From positions 1-64,000 of the forward strand of contig JBEIHH010000008.1 of assembly GCA_040381475.1 (NCBI GenBank): a DNA stretch of 64,000 bases, written 5' to 3'. This document shows, in pieces, positions 54,507 to 63,872 of this stretch. A program made the position numbers and the translations under genes. Below the pieces are notes generated by a model. It saw only the letters and a program-made list of their open reading frames with translations, did no database searches and was not told where the DNA came from. Numbering within the stretch: position 1 is the stretch's first letter; each line of letters opens with the position of its first letter. The DNA is from JAIBBG01 sp040381475 (GTDB lineage: Bacteria; Bacteroidota; Bacteroidia; Flavobacteriales_D; Sanyastnellaceae).

Positions 54507-54845
54507 TCAACCAAGCTTAGGGTTTTCCTTGTGTCTGCTGGAATCGCGGTTATTCTTTTTTTCCAGATTATTCTTAAATGCTGATTCCAGATCAACTCCA
54601 GTCTGATTGGCAAGGCAGATCAATACCCATAGCACATCTGCCATTTCATCAGCAATATCTTTGTTCTTATCCGATTCCTTTTCGCTCTGCTCCCCATATC
54701 TCCTGGCCATAATACTCGCCAACTCTCCCACTTCTTCAGTTAAGATAATCATATTAGTCAACTCATTGAAATAACGCACACCAACAGTCTTTATCCATTC
54801 ATCAACAATACTCTGTGATTCTCGAATGGTCAGCTCTTTGCTCAT
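54507..54845 (-). CDS. MazG-like nucleotide pyrophosphohydrolase
   Basis: A 112-residue MazG-like all-alpha NTP pyrophosphohydrolase that would hydrolyse non-canonical or damaged nucleotides. The metal motifs are EEVGELASIM (ExxE) and EMADVLWVLICLANQTGVDL (ExxD). The start at 54845 (MSKELTIRESQ) is preferred to an ATG three codons upstream. It is convergent with the rhodanese gene, with 19 bases between them. Confidence 0.9.
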   Translation of the reverse strand: MSKELTIRESQSIVDEWIKTVGVRYFNELTNMIILTEEVGELASIMARRYGEQSEKESDKNKDIADEMADVLWVLICLANQTGVDLESAFKNNLEKKNNRDSSRHKENPKLG

Positions 54846-55142
54846 TTGATTCATAATACAAAGAAAATGTATTCAAGGGTAAGTGTAACATGATCACCAT
54901 ACGGAAGTTATCATGATTACCAAACAATTACTTGCATAGAATAAGGATTATCAATCCCTCTTGACCTATTAACAAATTTTTGTTAGACACTTTAAACAGC
55001 TACTAATGAAACAGAAAAATGCTTGGAGTTCATTTGAAGAGTGAAATAAACCGACCAAAAAGTTGACTTCAAACAGCGTAATACTGTTGTCTGAAAAGTT
55101 TTCTAAGGGTTAATTTCATTAACATCTAATGTTTACTTCGAC
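54846..55142 (+). promoter_or_regulatory. upstream region of the giant adhesin gene, with an inverted repeat
   Basis: A region of about 295 AT-rich bases with no gene. It contains a near-perfect inverted repeat TAACAAA (54970-54976) / TTTGTTA (54979-54985), two-base spacer, that could be an operator. TTACTTCG at 55133-55140 ends two bases before the ATG of the adhesin gene and resembles the -7 box at seven of eight positions. Confidence 0.35.
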
Positions 55143-58100
55143 ATGAAAAAACTATTCTGTCTGCCATCACTGCTTGTTGTGATGCTTTTCGTTACAACTA
55201 CCAATTCTTTCGTTGCGCAATCGTTTTCAAACAATGCTGCCGCTGCAAGTGTCAATTTATCCGGACAGAAAGACGGAGGAATTTGTTGGGCTGACTTCAA
55301 CAATGACGGTTACCTTGACTTATTGGTAAATACTGATGATGCAGCTCAGAAAACCCGCCTTTATTTTTCGAATAGTGGTGTATCATTCTCCGATGTAACC
55401 GCCACCAATGCGCAAGATCTTGACGACGTTATCAAAAACAGATCAGCGGTTGCGGCTGATTTCAATAATGACGGCAATCTTGATTTCGTCGTCAACGATT
55501 TCAGCAGAATGGAAATTTGGCTTAATCAGGGGCCATTCTCAACTCCTTCTTATAGCTTTGGAACAATAGCTCAGGCACCGAGTCAGACAATTACTTCCCT
55601 TTCAGGTGGAATGAATACTGAAGGTGTGGTGATTGTTGATTTCGACAACGATGGTGATTTAGATATTATAACAGACAACAATGCTTTCGGAATAGAAATA
55701 TTGGCAAACAACGGTTCCGGAAATTTCACACAGGTCGACAATACTACTACAGGCTTACCCACAGGAGGTTTATCAGGTGATTATGCAGCTGCCGGCGACT
55801 TTAACAATGATGGCTATGTTGATATTTGCGTTCGCCGACAGTCAGCTTCGGATATCTATATCAACGATGGCGATGGAACTTTTACTGCAAATTCTTTCAA
55901 TGAAAATGCAACTAACAGCAATAAAGGCTCTGTTTGCTGGGCAGACTTCGACAATGATGGCGACCTTGACCTATTCTGGACAGATGCAGGTATCAACCAA
56001 ATATGGCAAAACAACTCCGGAACTTTTGTTGCTACCGGGGAGCCAGCTAGTTCATCAGGAATCAACCTAAGTTTTGCAACCATTGATGCCGTGACTGCAG
56101 GTGACGTTGATAATGATGGTGACTTGGACATTTTTCTGACCAACATCCACACTGAAAGCTACCTGTTCATCAACGACAATCCAGGCAACCTTACATTCTC
56201 AAGACCTTCATCTCCGGTAAATTTCAGTATCAATCCAGGCGCTGACGCCGGTGGTGCAGCATTCGCAGACTACGACAATGATGGTGATCTAGATCTTTAC
56301 GTCTCAATGGCAAACAGCCCAAATCAGCTATGGACAAATAGCCTTAACAACGACAATTATCTCCGTGTTGAGGCTGAATGGAACCTTGGATCAGGAAACT
56401 CTTCTCCAGCTAACGGAGCAACAGCAGAACTTGTCGATTGCAATAACAACCGAATTTCTCCATTGATGACATTGGCCGCAGGCGAAGGATTTGGTGCGTC
56501 CGGTAATCCGGTGTTTCATTTTGGAGTTCCAAGTAATAATCAAACTTATTATGTACGTGTATATTTTCCATTCCGCAATGGAGTGCGCACGATAGTAACC
56601 AAGTCTTTCGAAGCCGGAACAGATAATTCAATCACAATAATCAACACAACATCGAGCGATCCTATTCTTAGTTGTTCTAATCAGGCGCCTGTAGCTGTGG
56701 ATGATGCAGGTAATGCAACCAATGAAGACAATACCGCCATCATCGAGAATATAGACGGAAACGACACCGACTCCGATGGTAACGTCGAAGTAAATACTAT
56801 CGACCTTGACCTGAATACAGCAGGTCAACAAACAACTGTTGTAGCACCTCAGGGTACATGGACGGTTAACTTAACCTCAGGTGACATTGCTTTCGTCCCT
56901 GCGAATAACTTCTTCGGATTGGCGAGTATTGAATATACAATCGATGACAACGAGGGCGCCTCAAGCAATCCTGCAACTATAAGCATCGATGTATTGCCTG
57001 TAAACGATGCACCCGTTGCGGTAGCAGATACAACAATTGTCAATGAAGACATCATCATCACGGGTTCTGTTGCGGCAAACGACTCAGATGTTGAAAACGA
57101 TCTGTTAACCTTTGACTATATCAGCGGTGCGTCAAATGGATCTCTCATTTTTAATAATGATGGATCATTCGAATTCACTCCAGATCTCAATTTTAGCGGT
57201 GAAATCACTATTGTATATGAGGTGTGCGATACAGAGCCACTTTGCGTTCAATCTACTCTTACTTTAATCATTGATCCCATCAATGATGCTCCCATAGCCG
57301 ATAACGACTTCGAAAGTGTCTCCAATAACTCAACTTTAAGCGGATCCGTTGCCGGAAATGACTCAGATCCGGAGAATGATATTCTCACCTATTCATTGAT
57401 AACAGGAGCTCTGAACGGATCATTCACGCTGAATTCTGATGGCACGTTTGATTACGATCCTGATGATTCATTCATAGGAACCGAAGTCATTACTTATGAG
57501 GTTTGCGACCAGGAGCCATTGTGCACTACTGCAACTTTAGAAATTTCTGTCACTCCTGGTGTGCTTGACTCCGATGGTGATGGCATTTCCGATGATGACG
57601 AAATTTTGGCCGGTACCGACGAATTTGATCCTTGTGATCCGAATATCAATGCTCTGTCGACCAACGATTGTGATAACGATGGACTTGACAACTCCGAAGA
57701 AATACTTGCAGGTACGGATAACGACAACCCTGATACTGATGGAGACGGCATCAACGATGGTGATGAAGTAACCGCCGGATCGGATCCGATCGATTCATGC
57801 GATCCAGACATCAATGCATTAGGAACAAATGACTGCGATAACGACGGTCTGGACAATAGTGGCGAAATTCTCGCAAATACCGATAACACCAACCCCGATT
57901 CAGATGGTGATGGTATCAATGATGGTGACGAAGTAACCGCCGGATCTGACCCAAACAACCCTTGCGATCCAAATCCAAATGCAATTCCATCTGCTGATTG
58001 TGGAGCTCCTGTTGCGAATGACGATAACGCAACAACGGATACCGACACGAATGCAAGTATTGATGTGCTTGATAATGACAGCTTCGGTAATGATGGCGCA

Positions 58101-61100
58101 GGAACGTTCAATATCACTTCAGTAACCAGCGGTTCAGCAACAATTAATGACAATGGAACGCCCGGCGATATAACAGATGATTTTATCGACTATACACCAC
58201 TAACCGGCTTTGAAGGAAACGACGCCATTCAATATGAAATCTGTGATAATGATGGAGACTGTGATCAGGCAACAGTGTTTATTACTGTTGGAGACTGCCT
58301 GAACGATTTACTGGCAGACTGTGATGGTGATGGAATAAACAACGGTGATGAAATAAACGCGGGTTCAGATCCATTCGATCCATGCAGCCCGAATATCAAT
58401 GCCCTTGGAACAAACGACTGCGATAATGACGGTCTGGACAATGATGGTGAAATTCTCGCAAACACAGACAACACCAATCCTGACACAGACGGTGACGGAT
58501 TCAACGATGGTGATGAAATAACTGCCGGTTCAGATCCAAACGATTCATGCGATCCAAACATCAACGCGCTCGGAACGAATGATTGTGATAACGATGGTCT
58601 TGACAACAACGGTGAAGTTCTCGCCGGTACTGATAACAACAATCCGGATACAGATGGTGACGGAATCAATGATGGTAATGAAGTAACAGCTGGTTCAGAT
58701 CCCACTGACCCATGTGATCCTGACGCGAATGCAGTGCCGTCTGCTAATTGCGGCTCTCCCCTGGCGACAGATGACAATGCTTCCACAGCGCTTAACACGA
58801 ATTTGAACATTCCGGTACTAACGAATGACAGTTTTGGCGCAGATGGACCTGGAACAATAAGTATCATCTCGTCAGGAGTTGGTGCAGCTGCCATCAACGA
58901 CAACGGTACACCAAGTGATCCTGCTGATGACACTGTTGATTATGTCCCTGCGAATGACTATCAGGGAAATGACATTGTTATTTATGAAATTTGTGATAGT
59001 GATGGAGATTGCGATCAGGCTCAAATTCTGATCAATGTTGGTGACTGCCTTTCTTCACCAAACGCAGACTGCGACGATGATGGTGTTAACAACAACGACG
59101 AAGTAAATCTCGGAAGCGACCCGCTTGATCCTTGTGATCCGAATATCGATGCACTCGGTACGAACGATTGCGATAATGACGGACTCTCCAATGATGAAGA
59201 AACACTTGCCGGAACTGATAACGACAACCCTGACACTGACGGTGATGGAATCAACGATGGAAATGAAGTTGATGCCGGAAGTGATCCAACCAACCCATGT
59301 GACCCAGACATCGATGCACTTGCCAGCAATGACTGCGATGGTGACGGCTTAACCAACGAAGAAGAAGAAGACGCTGATACAGATAACAACGATCCTGATA
59401 CAGATGATGATGGTGTTAATGATGGTGACGAAGTGGATGGAGGATCGGATCCATTAAATCCGTGTGATCCTAACCCCGGACTTCCAGAGGACGATTGCGA
59501 CAACGATGGTCTGACTAATGGAGAAGAGGACCTTTTGGGAACTGATCCTGGCGATTCGGATACAGATGATGATGGCATCACTGATGGTGTCGAAGTAACC
59601 AATGGTAGCGATCCTCTAAACCCATGCAGTCCAAATCCTTTTACTGCCGAAGTATTTTGTGATCTGGATGATGTTGCTGTGACCACTGAAGGAACTCCTG
59701 TTTCAGGCACTTTAGTAGATATCAATGGATTCACTTACTCACTTTTTCAGGGTTCATTTAATGGTAACATCGTAATTAACTCTAATGGAACCTTCACTTA
59801 TACGCCGAACTTAGATTATTTCGGCACTGACCAAATCATTTACCAGGTATGTGAAGGCCCGGTCTGCGATCTCAGCACCCTGTTTGTTATAGTGAGCAAT
59901 CTTCCGGATCCTCCGGTCGGTGGATTCGACAGTTATACTGTAGCTCAGGGAAATGTTCTTGAAGAAGATGTAAGCGTTAATGACTACAATCCTGATCAGG
60001 CAAATCTCGTTTACACACTCAACAGCAATGTGACCAATGGCACTCTTGTCCTGAATTCCGATGGCACATTCTCTTACACTCCTAACGCAGGTTATACAGG
60101 TAATGATCAATTCATTTACACTGTGTGCGGTGGTGCACTATGTGATAACAGCACAGTTGTGACCATAACAGTGACAGTTTCCGGTTCACCTATCGCAAAC
60201 GACGATTTCTTCGCTATAGATGAGGATTCCGATCTCATTGCTGATGTTTCGGCGAACGATACAGAGCCGGATGGCAGCGATCTTTCCTTTACCGTGCTTG
60301 ATGGTCCCGAAAATGGAACTTTGAACTTCAACCAAAATGGTACATTCACGTATACACCTGACCCGAACTTCAACGGCTCGGACGTCATTACATACACCGC
60401 ATGCGATCCAACGCTTCTATGCGAAAACGCAACAGTATTCATTACTGTGAACCCGGTTTCCGACCTTCCGATTGCCAATGATGACAACTTCGAAACCGTT
60501 GAGAATGTCACCTTAAATAATACAGTTGCTTCAAATGATATAGAAGCTGATAACGACCTATTGACGTTCACGCTAATTTCCGGAACAACCAATGGCGACC
60601 TAATTTTAAATGCAGACGGCACTTTCACATATACCCCAGACACCGATTACCTTGGTGGTGATAGCTTCATTTACGAGCTATGTGACATTAACGGCTGTGA
60701 TCAGGCCACCGTGTTTATCAATGTTAATCTTCCTAACGTGCCACCTGTTGCTGTTGATGATAATTATTCTGTAAATGAAGACGAAACGCTTTCCGCGGAT
60801 GTTTCAGATAATGATACTGATATCAATAACGACGTTCTGACTTATACCGTGAATCAGAATGTATCAAACGGAACTCTCGTTTTGAACAGTGATGGCACAT
60901 TCACTTATACTCCTGACGCCAACTACAATGGACCAGATGCATTCAGCTATACAGTATGCGATGAAAGCGGACTGTGTGATCAGGCTGTTGTGCTCATTAA
61001 TGTACTATCCATAGTTGATCCACATGTTCCGCAGAATGACGAGTACACAACATTCGCCGGTGTTTCGGTTAGCGGTAACGTATTGACAAATGATCTAAAT

Positions 61101-63839
61101 CCAGAAAACTTCAACCTATCCAGTTTCCTGAGCGGTCAGCCAGATAATGGTTCGGTGAATTTATTGGCAAATGGTAACTTCACTTATACGCCAGATCCGG
61201 GATTCATTGGTACTGATACATTCACCTACTTCTGCTGCAATCAGTTTGGCGTTTGCATCCTCACCACGGTAACAATCAATGTCATTCCATCCGGAGGAAC
61301 TCCAAATGCGGATGACGACAACTTCACGATGCTCGAAAATGATGTCCTGAATGGTTCGTTCGCAGTTAATGATTCAGATCCCGATGGCGATGATCTTACT
61401 TATACCGTGGTGACAGGACCGAGCGATGGCGTGCTAATTTTGAATGCAGATGGAACATTCACCTTCACACCGAACACGAACTTCTATGGAACGAACATAG
61501 TTGTTTACCAGGCCTGCGATAACAGTGGACTATGTGATGAAGCAATTGTAATAATCGATGTAATCCCGGTAAATGAAGATCCGATTGCGAACGATGACAT
61601 ACTAATCGTGAATCAAAATGAGCCGACCAGTGGTGATGCGTCATTCAATGATAGCGATCCGGATGGAGAACCTGTGGTATTCACTCTTCTTACCCCTCCT
61701 TCTAATGGATCATTAATTTTCAACAATGATGGAACCTTCACGTATACTCCTGATGCAGACTATCTGGGTGATGATTCATTTACTTATCAGATTTGTGACT
61801 TCTTCAATGTATGTGACGAAGCAACAGTATTCATCACTGTCATACCAGTAAATGACACACCAATTGCTGTTGATGATGAATTCGTAACTGACGAGGACGA
61901 AGTATTGACAGCATCCGTTGCAGACAACGATAGTGATCCGGATGGTGATGACCTAACGTTTAGCATCAATCTTTCACCTGTCAATGGCTCAGTTTCCATG
62001 AACGACGATGGAACATTTACTTATACCCCCAATGAAAACTTCAATGGCAGTGATGCCTTCACGTACAACGTTTGCGATCCTGACGGAACTTGTGATCTTG
62101 GAACGGTCAACATAACAATCATTCCGGTTAATGACACTCCGATTGCAATTGACGACAGCAATACAGGAGAGGAAGACGACGTGGTTTCAGGTGATGTTTC
62201 GGTCAACGATACAGACGTCGAAGGTGATGGCCTGACATTCACAATAGTCACAAATCCTACCAATGGCTCGGTCGTGCTTAATGAAGACGGCACGTATACA
62301 TACACGCCGGATGCAGACTTCAATGGAACCGATACCTTCACATATCAGGCATGCGATGGTAATACCTGTGATGAAGCGGTTGTTATAATCAACATTGATC
62401 CTGTCAATGATGATGTAATTGCAGTAGATGATGAATATTCAACCAATGAAAACACATTGCTGAATGGCAACGTTGGTGACAACGACCAAGATCCCGACGG
62501 TAATGTTTTAGTCTTTACATTACTAGCTGACGCCGCCAACGGTACCTTAACACTCACCAACAATGGCGGATTCACATATTTGCCTGATCCTAACTTCGTA
62601 GGTGAAGATACTTTCACATACATTGTTTGTGATGCTGATGTCTGTGATACAGCAATAGTGGTTATAACCGTCATCGAACTCGACACCACTCCAGTTGGTG
62701 AAGACGACGCATTCTCGGTAAATGAAGACGGCTTCCTGAACGGTGATGTGAGTCTGAATGACAGCGACCTGGATGGTGATGATTTGACATTCGGTCCCGC
62801 AGGAACATTTGACACCGGCAACGGCACAGTAACGCTGAATGCCGATGGAACATTCACGTACACACCGGATCCAAATTTCAATGGAACCGACACATTTACC
62901 TATGAAGTATGTGACGATGACGACAATTGTACTGAAGTGACAGTTACGATAACAGTAATACCTGTTAATGACGGTCCTGACGCCATTGATGATAACTACA
63001 CAACAGATGAAGACACCGTTCTTAACGGAGATGTGTCTGACAACGACATCGATATCGATGGAGATAATTTAACTTATGTTGTTGTTGACGGACCGGACAA
63101 TGGCACACTCGTTCTTAACCCGGACGGAACGTTTACTTACGTTCCAAATGAAAACTTCTTCGGAACAGATTCATTCACCTATACAGTAAGCGATGGTCAG
63201 GGAGGAACAGATACCGCAACTGTAACCATAACAATAGTTTCGGTTCCGGATCCTTTGGCAGAAAATGATCAATTCACAACAAACGAAGATGAATCTGTAA
63301 GTGGTGATGTTTCGATCAATGACAATGACCTGGATGGATACACCTACACTATTTCGAATGGTCCAAATAATGGAACAATAGTCTTCAATGCTGACGGAAC
63401 ATTCACGTATACCCCAAATCCGGACTATAACGGGTTTGACGAATTCACATATGTTGCTTGCCAGGGTGAAGATTGCTATGAGGCAACGGTTACAATCATT
63501 GTTGTTCCTGTTGCTGACGATGATCTTTCCATTCCGGCCGGATTCTCGCCGAATGATGATGGTGTTAACGATTCATTCCAAATCGAAAACATTGATCAGT
63601 ATCCTGAAAACAACATCAAGATATTCAATAGATGGGGAAATATCGTATTCGAAATGGACGGTTATAATTCATCCAATGCATGGAATGGTACTACGGATGC
63701 CGGGGGTGTTGTGGTCGGATCTAAAGTTCCTGAAGGTACATACTTCTACATCCTTGACATGGGTAAATCAAACATAAATCCAACCGCTGAAACCGAAGTA
63801 AAATCAGGTTACATCGTGGTAAAATATGCGAACAACTAA
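55143..63839 (+). CDS. giant modular adhesin with CHU_C T9SS sorting domain (gliding-type)
   Basis: A 2898-residue secreted surface protein. The signal peptide ends SFVAQ. Residues about 27-400 hold FG-GAP/VCBS repeats with calcium loops (ADFNNDGYLD, DFDNDGDLDII). An ASPIC/UnbV domain lies at about 400-500. Nineteen Ig-like repeats of about 90 residues (NDxPIAVDD....GTFTYTPDxNFNGTDTFTYxVCD) lie at about 516-805, two single units inside the calcium region, and 1507-2795. Thrombospondin-3-type repeats (DTDGDGINDGDEVTAGSDP) lie at about 806-1505. The C-terminus from about residue 2797 (IPAGFSPNDDGVNDSFQIENI, YFYILDMG, GYIVVKYANN) is the gliding-motility CHU_C domain. It resembles SprB and is followed by a PorP/SprF gene, as expected of a type B cargo and partner. 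Confidence 0.93.
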   Translation: MKKLFCLPSLLVVMLFVTTTNSFVAQSFSNNAAAASVNLSGQKDGGICWADFNNDGYLDLLVNTDDAAQKTRLYFSNSGVSFSDVTATNAQDLDDVIKNRSAVAADFNNDGNLDFVVNDFSRMEIWLNQGPFSTPSYSFGTIAQAPSQTITSLSGGMNTEGVVIVDFDNDGDLDIITDNNAFGIEILANNGSGNFTQVDNTTTGLPTGGLSGDYAAAGDFNNDGYVDICVRRQSASDIYINDGDGTFTANSFNENATNSNKGSVCWADFDNDGDLDLFWTDAGINQIWQNNSGTFVATGEPASSSGINLSFATIDAVTAGDVDNDGDLDIFLTNIHTESYLFINDNPGNLTFSRPSSPVNFSINPGADAGGAAFADYDNDGDLDLYVSMANSPNQLWTNSLNNDNYLRVEAEWNLGSGNSSPANGATAELVDCNNNRISPLMTLAAGEGFGASGNPVFHFGVPSNNQTYYVRVYFPFRNGVRTIVTKSFEAGTDNSITIINTTSSDPILSCSNQAPVAVDDAGNATNEDNTAIIENIDGNDTDSDGNVEVNTIDLDLNTAGQQTTVVAPQGTWTVNLTSGDIAFVPANNFFGLASIEYTIDDNEGASSNPATISIDVLPVNDAPVAVADTTIVNEDIIITGSVAANDSDVENDLLTFDYISGASNGSLIFNNDGSFEFTPDLNFSGEITIVYEVCDTEPLCVQSTLTLIIDPINDAPIADNDFESVSNNSTLSGSVAGNDSDPENDILTYSLITGALNGSFTLNSDGTFDYDPDDSFIGTEVITYEVCDQEPLCTTATLEISVTPGVLDSDGDGISDDDEILAGTDEFDPCDPNINALSTNDCDNDGLDNSEEILAGTDNDNPDTDGDGINDGDEVTAGSDPIDSCDPDINALGTNDCDNDGLDNSGEILANTDNTNPDSDGDGINDGDEVTAGSDPNNPCDPNPNAIPSADCGAPVANDDNATTDTDTNASIDVLDNDSFGNDGAGTFNITSVTSGSATINDNGTPGDITDDFIDYTPLTGFEGNDAIQYEICDNDGDCDQATVFITVGDCLNDLLADCDGDGINNGDEINAGSDPFDPCSPNINALGTNDCDNDGLDNDGEILANTDNTNPDTDGDGFNDGDEITAGSDPNDSCDPNINALGTNDCDNDGLDNNGEVLAGTDNNNPDTDGDGINDGNEVTAGSDPTDPCDPDANAVPSANCGSPLATDDNASTALNTNLNIPVLTNDSFGADGPGTISIISSGVGAAAINDNGTPSDPADDTVDYVPANDYQGNDIVIYEICDSDGDCDQAQILINVGDCLSSPNADCDDDGVNNNDEVNLGSDPLDPCDPNIDALGTNDCDNDGLSNDEETLAGTDNDNPDTDGDGINDGNEVDAGSDPTNPCDPDIDALASNDCDGDGLTNEEEEDADTDNNDPDTDDDGVNDGDEVDGGSDPLNPCDPNPGLPEDDCDNDGLTNGEEDLLGTDPGDSDTDDDGITDGVEVTNGSDPLNPCSPNPFTAEVFCDLDDVAVTTEGTPVSGTLVDINGFTYSLFQGSFNGNIVINSNGTFTYTPNLDYFGTDQIIYQVCEGPVCDLSTLFVIVSNLPDPPVGGFDSYTVAQGNVLEEDVSVNDYNPDQANLVYTLNSNVTNGTLVLNSDGTFSYTPNAGYTGNDQFIYTVCGGALCDNSTVVTITVTVSGSPIANDDFFAIDEDSDLIADVSANDTEPDGSDLSFTVLDGPENGTLNFNQNGTFTYTPDPNFNGSDVITYTACDPTLLCENATVFITVNPVSDLPIANDDNFETVENVTLNNTVASNDIEADNDLLTFTLISGTTNGDLILNADGTFTYTPDTDYLGGDSFIYELCDINGCDQATVFINVNLPNVPPVAVDDNYSVNEDETLSADVSDNDTDINNDVLTYTVNQNVSNGTLVLNSDGTFTYTPDANYNGPDAFSYTVCDESGLCDQAVVLINVLSIVDPHVPQNDEYTTFAGVSVSGNVLTNDLNPENFNLSSFLSGQPDNGSVNLLANGNFTYTPDPGFIGTDTFTYFCCNQFGVCILTTVTINVIPSGGTPNADDDNFTMLENDVLNGSFAVNDSDPDGDDLTYTVVTGPSDGVLILNADGTFTFTPNTNFYGTNIVVYQACDNSGLCDEAIVIIDVIPVNEDPIANDDILIVNQNEPTSGDASFNDSDPDGEPVVFTLLTPPSNGSLIFNNDGTFTYTPDADYLGDDSFTYQICDFFNVCDEATVFITVIPVNDTPIAVDDEFVTDEDEVLTASVADNDSDPDGDDLTFSINLSPVNGSVSMNDDGTFTYTPNENFNGSDAFTYNVCDPDGTCDLGTVNITIIPVNDTPIAIDDSNTGEEDDVVSGDVSVNDTDVEGDGLTFTIVTNPTNGSVVLNEDGTYTYTPDADFNGTDTFTYQACDGNTCDEAVVIINIDPVNDDVIAVDDEYSTNENTLLNGNVGDNDQDPDGNVLVFTLLADAANGTLTLTNNGGFTYLPDPNFVGEDTFTYIVCDADVCDTAIVVITVIELDTTPVGEDDAFSVNEDGFLNGDVSLNDSDLDGDDLTFGPAGTFDTGNGTVTLNADGTFTYTPDPNFNGTDTFTYEVCDDDDNCTEVTVTITVIPVNDGPDAIDDNYTTDEDTVLNGDVSDNDIDIDGDNLTYVVVDGPDNGTLVLNPDGTFTYVPNENFFGTDSFTYTVSDGQGGTDTATVTITIVSVPDPLAENDQFTTNEDESVSGDVSINDNDLDGYTYTISNGPNNGTIVFNADGTFTYTPNPDYNGFDEFTYVACQGEDCYEATVTIIVVPVADDDLSIPAGFSPNDDGVNDSFQIENIDQYPENNIKIFNRWGNIVFEMDGYNSSNAWNGTTDAGGVVVGSKVPEGTYFYILDMGKSNINPTAETEVKSGYIVVKYANN
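57560..59660 (+). repeat. thrombospondin-3-like calcium repeats interrupted by two Ig-like units
   Basis: Three blocks of repeats with the pattern D-x-D-G-D-G-x-x-D-x-x-E-x-x-x-G-[ST]-D and a following C-D-P-[ND]-x-[ND]-A-L-x-x-N-D-C-D-N-D-G-L, at about 57560-57990, 58320-58740 and 59065-59660. Each of the first two blocks is followed by a similar Ig-like unit, so the blocks look like duplicated composites. The nucleotide phrases GATGGTGATGGAAT and GATTGTGATAACGATGG recur with small changes. Confidence 0.85.
59660..63530 (+). repeat. array of fourteen Ig-like adhesin repeats
   Basis: Fourteen tandem units by my count, with starts such as the segments PIANDDFFAIDED, PVAVDDNYSVNEDE, PIAVDDEFVTDEDE and DAIDDNYTTDED. 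Each has the conserved DGTFTYTPDxNFxGxDxFTY core and most have a C-D-x(3-5)-C pair after it. The repeats diverge enough that none is identical to its neighbour. Confidence 0.85.
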
Positions 63840-63872
63840 TTCAACATGTGTTCATTCAAATAAGAAAAACAG

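Noticed and set aside
57494..62893. Long minus-strand open frames inside the giant adhesin gene, up to about 235 codons, rich in serine and proline
   Set aside because: They follow from the repeated Asp/Gly/Asn codons of the plus-strand repeats and contain no recognisable domain; they are shadow frames.
57560..63530. Regular short DNA repeats that could be mistaken for a CRISPR array
   Set aside because: The repeats are in frame, diverge with codon periodicity and encode calcium-binding or Ig-like units; there are no uniform spacers.
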